From Candidatus Kuenenbacteria bacterium CG10_big_fil_rev_8_21_14_0_10_36_11 (lineage in GTDB: Bacteria > Patescibacteriota > Patescibacteriia > UBA2196), in contig PFBP01000043.1 of NCBI GenBank assembly GCA_002778535.1, positions 1-6,146 on the forward strand: 6,146 nt of DNA, written 5' to 3'. Every line of letters begins with the position of its first letter. The first letter of the stretch is position 1. Positions 1 to 6,076 of this stretch are shown piece after piece. A program made the translations under genes and the position numbers. Under the pieces are notes generated by a model, which did no database searches, had not been told where the DNA came from, and was given only the letters and a program-made list of their open reading frames with translations.

Positions 1-1455
1 ATTAAAAGTTCTGACGGGGGAGTACTGGCACCTTATTCCTGGCAGTTCACAACTATGGCCCAAGGTATTTGTCAGATTGATAAAATTGAAATAGATCCTG
101 ACCAGCATACTTTTACACAAGCGACACCACCTCAAAATTTCAAAAATTTCAGAGCAATTGCCCGGGCAAAAAACAATCAAGAAGTCGTGGCTGTGATAGG
201 CGTGTATGATTGGTCCTGGCAATGGAGCAAAAGTGATCCAGCAACAATTATTAAAATTACTAATTCCCAGACTAATCAGGAAACTGCTACAGCTGAAAAT
301 GTTAATGGTGAGGCCACGCTTAAAGCAGAAGCAAAAATTATTACTGACATAATCAATCACACAGACAATAAAATTTATACTGGCTATGCGGAAATTACTA
401 ATCGGTTATGCTTAAATCCTTGGCCAGCTGGCACTGAACCATATAAAGATTCTGGCGCTTATGCTAATTTTTCTTTGTATTATTGCCGTGATAGTGGCGC
501 TGAAGGAGTTGATGATGATTTGCCAGGTTTAAACGAGACGCCGGCAGTGCAATCTTTTGATCCGGCTAAAGAACCAGAAAAGATGTGGAAAGATTATTTG
601 TTTTTGCGCACTGATGATTCAACAGACGCGATTGGGTTAAGAATTTTTGACAATTCAGAAAGTTTAGCGCCTTTAATTTGGTATGCTACACAAAATTTTC
701 AAAGCAAAGGTTCGCCTTCAAATTTATTGGTTGATGGTTATGAAGCAATAAAAGACGGCCGTTCTGTTTATGTTTCAGCTGCTAATTTATCTGGTAGCCA
801 GCTTTTTACCAACATCTATTTGATTTCTTATAATGAAAATGCTTCAGAAGCAACTAAAGAAATTTATAATCGTCTGCTTAAAAGTTGGGAATTTAATATC
901 AATCCAGAAATTACAGATCATCATCTTTGCGCTGACGGCCAAACATATTGTGACAAGGATTCTGATTGCCCTGATAAAACATGCGACACTATGAAAACAA
1001 AATTAGTCAGAGACACGAAAAGAATTACTGATTTGGGCGCTTTAAAAAAGAATTTACAAATTTTCTATGAAGCAAGTAATGTTGATCCTGCTTTAAAACA
1101 TTTTCCGCAATTATTAGCAGGCAGTTATGAAATTGGGCACACAACTTCCAAATGGCCTTCTTGGACAAGCGCTTTTGCCAGTGAACTTGGCGTAAGCGCG
1201 CCCTTAGATCCGTTGAATGGATTTCAGCTGCCTTGTAAAACTGACTCAGTTTTAAATGCTAAATATGATCAAGAAAGTTGTTGGAATGAATCGCAAAAAG
1301 ATTTTGTCTGTCCCGAGGGTTCGCATATTTATGAATATCAAGCTTCTTTGGACGGGACAGGATTTTCAATTTATGCTAATATGGAGTATGAAGGTGATGT
1401 AAAGTGGATAAACGGAAGTTATAGAGGTTGTCAAAATTTTAAAATGACACAATAA
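1..1455 (+). CDS. Exported Ig-like surface protein with C-terminal pilin-like domain (5' end missing)
   Basis: This is the C-terminal 484 residues of a larger protein. The frame is open from base 1, and the residues before the first ATG (position 55) read GGVLAPYSWQFTT, the typical last strand of a bacterial Ig-like (SbsA/Big_5-type) domain, so that ATG is internal. Counting from base 1, residues 1-18 end that domain. About 22-142 form a second beta-rich Ig-like module containing YDWSWQWSKSDP and ending CLNPWP. About 195-300 form a globular module ending LLKSWEFN. Residues 309-328 are a short Cys-rich stretch with four cysteines. About 330-478 resemble the globular part of type II secretion/type IV pilins (RDTKRITDLGALKKNLQIFY, WPSW, PLDPLNG, then C-x(n)-CWN and VCPEGSHIYEY). 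No prepilin peptide or hydrophobic helix is visible, because the N-terminus is off the window. It is probably cell-surface and adhesive or structural; the exact role is unknown. The next gene starts 4 bases after its TAA stop. Confidence 0.85.
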   Translation: MKSSDGGVLAPYSWQFTTMAQGICQIDKIEIDPDQHTFTQATPPQNFKNFRAIARAKNNQEVVAVIGVYDWSWQWSKSDPATIIKITNSQTNQETATAENVNGEATLKAEAKIITDIINHTDNKIYTGYAEITNRLCLNPWPAGTEPYKDSGAYANFSLYYCRDSGAEGVDDDLPGLNETPAVQSFDPAKEPEKMWKDYLFLRTDDSTDAIGLRIFDNSESLAPLIWYATQNFQSKGSPSNLLVDGYEAIKDGRSVYVSAANLSGSQLFTNIYLISYNENASEATKEIYNRLLKSWEFNINPEITDHHLCADGQTYCDKDSDCPDKTCDTMKTKLVRDTKRITDLGALKKNLQIFYEASNVDPALKHFPQLLAGSYEIGHTTSKWPSWTSAFASELGVSAPLDPLNGFQLPCKTDSVLNAKYDQESCWNESQKDFVCPEGSHIYEYQASLDGTGFSIYANMEYEGDVKWINGSYRGCQNFKMTQ

Positions 1456-1459
1456 AAAT

Positions 1460-2233
1460 ATGTTTGATAATACCCAATCAAATTCAAATTCTGGCCATCT
1501 GAATTTAGATGATTTGAACAAGAATAAAAATTATCCGTTTAAACCTGTTGATTCTGAAAAAAAACTTTCTGGTTTAAAAGGTCCAATTGAAGATATTTTA
1601 GCTGATTCAGAAACTGATTTGCCGACAGGCCAATTGCCAGCGGACCAAAATAAAAATAATAGCTTGAATTTAAAAAAAATGTCGGCCGTGCCTTCAATGG
1701 CAGAACGGGTAGCAAAAGATAATTATGATCAAACTAACAATAATAATATTGTGGCTGGCGCGCCATTGGCGTCAAGGCCAACTAAAGGCAAATTTTTTAT
1801 TATCTTAATTATCGCGCTGATTATTTTAATTTTTGGCATAGCCGCGGTATTTGCCTATAATTATTTAGTGAAGAATAAAAGCGCGTCTCCGACTTTGGCC
1901 CCGAATGAAAGTTTGCAAAAATTATTAGAAACATTAAATGAAGAACAGAAAAATGATAATACGGTTCAAAACAATAATACGCCATTATCAGAGCCATTGG
2001 TTAAAACTGATTCAGACAGCGATGGTTTAAGTGATGAAAGAGAATTAGAATTAGGAACTAATCCAAGCTCTTCGGATACTGATAATGATGGTTTGAGCGA
2101 TTCAGAGGAGATAAATATTTATGAGATAAATCCGATTCTTAAAGACACAGATAGCGATGGCTATGATGATGGAGCTGAAGTAAAAAATGGTTATGACCCG
2201 GCACTCCCCGGCAATGCAAAATTGATAAAATAA
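1460..2233 (+). CDS. Single-pass membrane protein with three TSP3-like Asp-rich repeats
   Basis: A hypothetical protein of 257 residues. Residues 1-109 are polar, Asn- and Lys-rich and probably disordered. A single hydrophobic helix lies at about 111-136 (FFIILIIALIILIFGIAAVF), followed by Lys residues and a low-complexity linker. Residues 183-247 hold three Asp-rich repeats of the thrombospondin type 3/calcium-binding kind: DSDSDGLSD, DTDNDGLSD and DTDSDGYDDG, each followed by a segment ending in NP or DP. The lack of a signal peptide and the central helix suggest an N-in/C-out protein whose repeats bind Ca2+ outside the membrane. The ATG at 1460 is the first start after an in-frame TGA at 1445-1447; no Shine-Dalgarno motif precedes it. 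It resembles the next gene in layout and repeat sequence, so the two look like diverged relatives. Its function is not known. Its place upstream of ftsA-ftsZ raises a role in envelope or division, but this is inference. Confidence 0.85.
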   Translation: MFDNTQSNSNSGHLNLDDLNKNKNYPFKPVDSEKKLSGLKGPIEDILADSETDLPTGQLPADQNKNNSLNLKKMSAVPSMAERVAKDNYDQTNNNNIVAGAPLASRPTKGKFFIILIIALIILIFGIAAVFAYNYLVKNKSASPTLAPNESLQKLLETLNEEQKNDNTVQNNNTPLSEPLVKTDSDSDGLSDERELELGTNPSSSDTDNDGLSDSEEINIYEINPILKDTDSDGYDDGAEVKNGYDPALPGNAKLIK

Positions 2234-2249
2234 TTTAAGATATTATTCT

Positions 2250-2273
2250 TAATTCATAATTCGTAATTCATAA
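2250..2273 (+). repeat. Short direct repeat in the gap between the two membrane-protein genes
   Basis: TAATTCATAA occurs at 2250-2259 and again at 2264-2273, separated by TTCG, giving a 14-base period. It fills about half of the 50-base gap between the two TSP3 membrane-protein genes. AT-rich repeats of this taattc/attcgt kind are common filler between genes in such genomes. It could be a small repeat family remnant or a protein-binding site; the sequence does not decide. Confidence 0.5.
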
Positions 2274-2283
2274 ATCTTTTTTC

Positions 2284-3480
2284 ATGTTTGATTTTAAAAA
2301 AACTAAAAAAATATCAGGTGTTGAAACTATTAACCAAACGCAAAAAGAAGAGCTTAATAATTTAGCTAATAATTTCGCGGCTGATAAACCAACTGCTAAT
2401 AATTTTGATGCCAGCCAAATCAGGGTTCACACCATGCCAGATAAATTTTTAGCTAATGGAATTAATAAAATAACAGCTGCCAATAGTAGCAGCGCGCCAT
2501 TCAGAAAAAGCGGTTTTAAAAAGAATTTTTTAGTTGGTTTAACCATTGGTGTTTTAGTGATTATTTTGTTTGCTTTGGCTGGCTGGTTTTTATTAAAAAC
2601 TATTGAAAGTCCTGCCAATGAAAAGATAGTTAATAATCCAGTCGCGACTGAAACCCTTTTAAATAATAATGATTCTGTTTCTGAAACAGGAGAATCAGAA
2701 GAGACGGTTGAGTTAAAATGCTCGCCAGAAAATTGCGAACTTTGCACAGCCGAGGAGTGCGAGACTTTTAAAGACGCTTGCCACACAGAAGATTTGTGCG
2801 CCATAAATAATGTGAGCGCTGACGCATTATGCCCCCAGATAATTTGTAAAAATGGACCCCCAATAATTGATGAATCAGAACCAGAATTGACTGAATTAAA
2901 ACCAGGCAAAGATACTGACGTAGATGGTTTAAGTGATGTGGAAGAAGGTCTCTGGGGCACTGATCCGCTTAAAGTTGATACAGATGGCGATGGTTATAAT
3001 GATGGCAAAGAAGTATTAAGTTTTTATAGCCCGACTGTTTCTGGTTCTAATGACAACGCTAAACTTTTTGGCGTTAAACAAGTGAAAATTTATACTAATA
3101 ATAAATTTGGCTACTCTCTTTTTTATCCTATTAGTTGGCAGGTAAATGATTTTGGCGGTTCTGGAGAGCAAGTGGTTTTTATTGCTAATTCAGGAGAGTT
3201 TGTGGAAGTGATTATTTCTGAAAACGATTTTGGTTTTACCTCGGCTAAAGAATGGTATTTGGATCAAAACCCAGCCGCCATTGGGAATAATCTGGAAGAG
3301 GTTTTAATTGGCAATTGGTCTGGCATTAGGAGTCCGGACAAACTTAATATCTATTTGCTTAAAAATAATTATATTTACACCCTAAGTTATAATGTGGGTC
3401 TAAAACAAGAATTAAGTTATCAAACTACTTTTGAAATGATGCTCAAAAGTTTCAAATTGTTTGAAGCTCCTTTAATGTAA
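2284..3480 (+). CDS. Single-pass membrane protein: Cys-rich segment, TSP3-like repeats, PsbP-like domain
   Basis: A hypothetical protein of 398 residues. Residues 1-80 are polar and contain RVHTMPDKFLANG (47-59), a short motif set before a basic patch (RKSGFKK). One membrane helix spans about 82-104. The outer part begins with an acidic linker. Residues 146-188 then carry eight cysteines (146, 151, 154, 159, 166, 172, 183, 188), which could form disulfides. Two TSP3-like repeats follow at 210-250 (DTDVDGLSD, DTDGDGYNDG). The last ~130 residues (about 265-395; KFGYSLFYPISW near the start, MLKSFKLFE at the end) look like the PsbP/Mog1-like domain often found at the end of CPR exported proteins. 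Topology is probably N-in/C-out. Its TAA stop is in the same frame as the ftsA ATG, only four codons before it, so co-transcription with ftsA is likely. It sits where ftsQ would be in a classical cluster, but no POTRA or FtsQ similarity is visible. The role is unknown. Confidence 0.87.
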   Translation: MFDFKKTKKISGVETINQTQKEELNNLANNFAADKPTANNFDASQIRVHTMPDKFLANGINKITAANSSSAPFRKSGFKKNFLVGLTIGVLVIILFALAGWFLLKTIESPANEKIVNNPVATETLLNNNDSVSETGESEETVELKCSPENCELCTAEECETFKDACHTEDLCAINNVSADALCPQIICKNGPPIIDESEPELTELKPGKDTDVDGLSDVEEGLWGTDPLKVDTDGDGYNDGKEVLSFYSPTVSGSNDNAKLFGVKQVKIYTNNKFGYSLFYPISWQVNDFGGSGEQVVFIANSGEFVEVIISENDFGFTSAKEWYLDQNPAAIGNNLEEVLIGNWSGIRSPDKLNIYLLKNNYIYTLSYNVGLKQELSYQTTFEMMLKSFKLFEAPLM

Positions 3481-3492
3481 TTTTTTACAACT

Positions 3493-4743
3493 ATGAAAAA
3501 TTATCTTATCACTGGTTTGGATATTGGTTCTTCGGCCGTGCGTCTTGTGGTCGGACAGATTAATCCGTCCACCGGCGAGTTGTGTTTAATTGCTGGCAGT
3601 GAAGTGCCGACCATGGGTATTTCCAAAGGCATGGTGGTGAGCATAGAAGATGTGGTGTCTTCAATCACAAGCTCATTGGAACAAGCTGAAAGAATTGTGG
3701 GTCAGCCCATTAATCATGCTTATGTGGGAGTTTCTGGCACGCATATTTCTACTATGGAATCAAGGGGCGTAATTGCTGTTTCTCGCGCTGATAATGAGGT
3801 AACTGAAAGTGATGTCGCGCGTGTTATAGAAGCAGCGCAAGCTGTGGCCACGCCGCCTAATTATGAAATTTTGCATGTGATTCCAAAATTTTTCACAGTT
3901 GACAGCCAAAAGGGAATTAAGGATCCGGTCGGGATGACTGGCATTCGCCTGGAAGTAGAAACAAAAATTGTCCAGGGGTTATCTTCACAGATAAAGAATC
4001 TGACGCGCGCTGTTTATCGCACGGGCATTGAAATTGATGATTTGGTTCTGGCAATTTTAGCTAATGCCGAAGCATGTTTAACTCCGCGCCAAAAAGAATT
4101 AGGCGTTGCTTTGGTAAATATTGGCAGCGCCACCACTTCTTTGGCTGTTTTTGAGGAAGGCGATTTATTAGCCACTTATATTTTACCCATTGGCAGCGCC
4201 CATATTACCAACGACATTGCGATTGGTCTAAGAGTTTCTTTAGAATTGGCTGAAGAAATAAAATTGACTTATGGCCAGGCTATGGCCAAGGATGTTAACA
4301 AGCGCGAAGAAATAAATTTAAGCGAATTTGATTTAAAAGAAACAGGCATGGCTAATGCCAGCTATGTGGCAGAAATTATTGAAGCCAGAATGCAGGAGAT
4401 TTTTAATTTAGTGGATAAAAAACTCATGGAAATAGAACGTTCCGGCCTTTTGCCCGCGGGCATTGTTTTAACTGGCGGCGGGGCAAAAATGCTAGGCCTG
4501 ATTGAACTGGCTAAAAAAGAATTTCGTTTGCCCGCGTCTTTGGGCGCGCTTCATGGCGTAAAAACAGTGATTGAAAAAATCAATGATCTTAATTACACAA
4601 CCGCGGCCGGGCTTTTGCTTTGGGGTTATCAGTTTGAAAGCCAGAAAAAGCACCCCGGCGGATTTATTAAAAATTTTAATTTAAGTTCTTTTCATGACAT
4701 TTTGGATAAAGCTAAAAATTGGTTCAAATCTTTGATTCCGTAA
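3493..4743 (+). CDS. ftsA: Cell division protein FtsA
   Basis: An actin-fold protein of 416 residues that tethers the FtsZ ring to the inner face of the membrane and recruits later division proteins; E. coli FtsA is about 420 residues. GLDIGSS (8-14) is the phosphate-1 loop. About 84-163 is the SHS2/1C subdomain that marks FtsA off from other actin-like proteins. VNIGSATTSLAVF (208-220) is the phosphate-2 region, and GIVLTGGGAKMLGL (323-336) is the adenosine motif. The end (about 400-416, with DKAKNWFKSLIP) is an amphipathic helix that fits the membrane-targeting sequence. The usual phosphate-2 Asp is Asn209 here. PilM shares the fold, but the C-terminal helix and the adjacent ftsZ favour FtsA. 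The ATG is the first start after the upstream in-frame stop and puts GLDIGSS at the usual place. No Shine-Dalgarno motif is seen in the 12-base gap, so reinitiation after the upstream gene is plausible. Confidence 0.97.
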   Translation: MKNYLITGLDIGSSAVRLVVGQINPSTGELCLIAGSEVPTMGISKGMVVSIEDVVSSITSSLEQAERIVGQPINHAYVGVSGTHISTMESRGVIAVSRADNEVTESDVARVIEAAQAVATPPNYEILHVIPKFFTVDSQKGIKDPVGMTGIRLEVETKIVQGLSSQIKNLTRAVYRTGIEIDDLVLAILANAEACLTPRQKELGVALVNIGSATTSLAVFEEGDLLATYILPIGSAHITNDIAIGLRVSLELAEEIKLTYGQAMAKDVNKREEINLSEFDLKETGMANASYVAEIIEARMQEIFNLVDKKLMEIERSGLLPAGIVLTGGGAKMLGLIELAKKEFRLPASLGALHGVKTVIEKINDLNYTTAAGLLLWGYQFESQKKHPGGFIKNFNLSSFHDILDKAKNWFKSLIP

Positions 4744-4745
4744 AA

Positions 4746-4764
4746 CTGGGTTTTTAAAGCCCAG
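4746..4764 (+). terminator. Hairpin right after ftsA, possible weak terminator or attenuator
   Basis: CTGGGTTTTTAAAGCCCAG can fold into an 8-base-pair stem (five strong pairs, one G-T, two A-T) with a 3-base loop. It starts two bases after the ftsA stop codon. No T-run follows directly; the nearest (TTATTTTTTA) is about 20 bases on, so it is not a textbook intrinsic terminator. On the opposite strand it is followed by TTTT, but no gene there needs it. It may lower read-through into ftsZ or protect the ftsA message end. Confidence 0.4.
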
Positions 4765-4777
4765 CCCCAAAAGATAT

Positions 4778-4805
4778 TTGCGTTATTTTTTAGCTGTGCT
4801 ATACT
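4778..4805 (+). promoter_or_regulatory. Extended -10 promoter for ftsZ
   Basis: The -10 box TATACT (4800-4805) matches the sigma-70-type consensus at five of six bases. It is preceded by TGC, which makes an extended -10 (TGCTATACT). A -35-like TTGCGT lies at 4778-4783 with a 16-base spacer; only its TTG half matches well, as is usual when the extended -10 is present. The expected start near 4812 would give a leader of about 50 bases before the ftsZ ATG. The site lies in the only sizeable gap between genes of this window, so ftsZ can probably be transcribed apart from ftsA. Confidence 0.65.
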
Positions 4806-4826
4806 TAAAAACATCAAAAAATATTT

Positions 4827-4859
4827 ATGTCAATCATGAACACTAAAATTGTTCAATAA
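4827..4859 (+). other. Ten-codon mini-ORF in the ftsZ leader
   Basis: ATG at 4827 opens a frame encoding MSIMNTKIVQ and stops at TAA 4857-4859, five bases before the ftsZ ATG and in a different frame. If transcription starts near 4812, this is the first start codon in the message. It could act as a leader peptide that feeds ribosomes to ftsZ, which has no Shine-Dalgarno motif. With so short a frame in AT-rich DNA, chance is equally possible. Confidence 0.25.
4837..4855 (+). repeat. Inverted repeat just upstream of the ftsZ start
   Basis: TGAACA (4837-4842) and TGTTCA (4850-4855) are perfect inverted copies around a 7-base AT-rich centre, ending 9 bases before the ftsZ ATG. As RNA it would be a weak 6-base-pair hairpin next to the ribosome-binding region; as DNA it has the dyad shape of a repressor site downstream of the promoter. 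It overlaps the mini-ORF. Function unproven. Confidence 0.4.
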
Positions 4860-4864
4860 ATTAT

Positions 4865-6076
4865 ATGGTTAAAAATAAAATCAAAGTAAAAGTTAATGAT
4901 GAGGCGCGGGATATTCAGGAAGTTCATCCGGAAATTGAAACTTTTGCCAAGATTAAAGTCGTGGGTATTGGCGGTTCTGGCAATTCAGCAGTGAACAGAA
5001 TGGTTTCTGATAAGATTCGCGGCGTAGAATTTATTGCGATTAACACTGATGCTCAAGCCCTGCATCATAATGCTGCTCGGCGCAAGATTCATATTGGTAA
5101 AAATGTTACCAGCGGACTTGGCGCTGGCATGGACCCAGAAATCGGGCTTAAAGCAGCCGAGGAGGCGGTAGATCAAATCAGAGAAAATTTAAAGGATGCG
5201 GATATGGTGTTTATTACTTGTGGCATGGGCGGCGGCACCGGCACCGGCGCTTCGCCATTGGTGGCCGAGATTGCCAGAAATTTAGGCGCTTTGACTGTGG
5301 CTGTGGTGACCAAACCTTTTTCTTTTGAAGGCGCGCAAAGAAAATCAATTGCCGAACAAGGCCTTGATAAATTAAGAGAAAATGTTGACGCGATTATTGT
5401 TATTCCCAATGACAGAATTTTACAGATTATTGATAAAAAAACCTCGCTTTTGGAAGCATTTAATATTGTTGATGAAGTTTTAAAAAATGGCGTCAAAGGC
5501 ATTTCAGAAATGATTACTGTGCCTGGTGAAATCAATGTTGATTTTGCCGATGTGAAATCAGTAATGTCTGATGCCGGTTCCGCCTTAATGGGCATTGGCG
5601 AAGCTGGCGGTGAAAATCGTGCCATTGAAGCGGCTAAACAAGCCATTGATTCCCCGCTTTTAGAATTATCCATTGAAGGCGCCAGAGGCATTCTTTTCAC
5701 TATTGCCGGCAATAAAGATTTGGGCATGAATGAAGTTAATGAAGCGGCTAAAGTGATTACCAATGCGGCTGATCCCAATGCCAAAATTATTTTCGGTTCA
5801 ATTATTGATGAAAATTTAAAAGACAATGTTAAAGTAACAGTCGTGGCCACAGGTTTTGGCACTACGCCAACGCGCGATAAACAGAGTCAACGGATGGAAT
5901 TTAATCCGCCGGCTGAAGTTAATCAGCCCATTGATACTTTAAAAAGAGAGCCGATTCCTAAACGCAGAATTTCCAAAGATGATGACCGTATTGAAGAGAA
6001 ATCCAATTTGCCGCAGAAAACAAAAGAAGAAGAGGAATTAGAAATTCCTGCGTTTATTAGAAGGAAGATGATGTAA
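4865..6076 (+). CDS. ftsZ: Cell division GTPase FtsZ
   Basis: A tubulin-like GTPase of 403 residues that polymerises into the cytoplasmic division ring. After an N-terminal extension of about 28 residues come the glycine-rich nucleotide loop GIGGSGNSAVNRM (34-46), NTD (60-62), and the tubulin signature GMGGGTGTG (120-128). VIPNDRIL (179-186) is also family-typical. The T7 loop ITVPGEINVDFADVKSVM ends at 234 and keeps N224, D226 and D229, the residues that complete the GTPase site of the next subunit, so an active enzyme is expected. The core ends near 333 (VVATGFGT). A charged linker of about 57 residues follows, then the conserved C-terminal peptide LEIPAFIRR (392-400), which binds FtsA; only KMM comes after it. 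The ATG at 4865 is the first start after an in-frame TAA at 4844-4846. No Shine-Dalgarno motif precedes it. It follows ftsA by 121 bases and has its own predicted promoter. Confidence 0.98.
   Translation: MVKNKIKVKVNDEARDIQEVHPEIETFAKIKVVGIGGSGNSAVNRMVSDKIRGVEFIAINTDAQALHHNAARRKIHIGKNVTSGLGAGMDPEIGLKAAEEAVDQIRENLKDADMVFITCGMGGGTGTGASPLVAEIARNLGALTVAVVTKPFSFEGAQRKSIAEQGLDKLRENVDAIIVIPNDRILQIIDKKTSLLEAFNIVDEVLKNGVKGISEMITVPGEINVDFADVKSVMSDAGSALMGIGEAGGENRAIEAAKQAIDSPLLELSIEGARGILFTIAGNKDLGMNEVNEAAKVITNAADPNAKIIFGSIIDENLKDNVKVTVVATGFGTTPTRDKQSQRMEFNPPAEVNQPIDTLKREPIPKRRISKDDDRIEEKSNLPQKTKEEEELEIPAFIRRKMM

Noticed and set aside
2006..2200. DNA tandem repeat or CRISPR-like array
   Set aside because: The periodicity is at protein level (Asp-rich TSP3-like repeats); the DNA copies are diverged and lie inside a coding frame.
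2222..2249. Possible promoter before the second membrane protein (TTGATA, 16-base spacer, TATTCT)
   Set aside because: The -35 is good, but it overlaps the end of the previous gene and the -10 matches only four of six bases in very AT-rich DNA; chance is likely.
2427..2960. Minus-strand open frame of 177 codons
   Set aside because: It lies wholly inside the well-supported membrane-protein gene; its translation is Ser/Leu-rich antisense composition with no recognisable domain.
3478..3495. In-frame read-through from the second membrane protein into ftsA giving a membrane-anchored fusion
   Set aside because: The two frames are the same and only four codons separate TAA from ATG, but nothing suggests TAA read-through; FtsA already has its own membrane helix and a normal N-terminus.
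4985..5176. Minus-strand open frame of 63 codons opposite ftsZ
   Set aside because: Antisense to the FtsZ nucleotide-binding region, no start signal and no recognisable protein.
5173..5862. Minus-strand open frame of 229 codons opposite ftsZ
   Set aside because: It is the antisense shadow of the highly conserved ftsZ coding region; Ser/Ala/Ile/Pro-rich with no domain.
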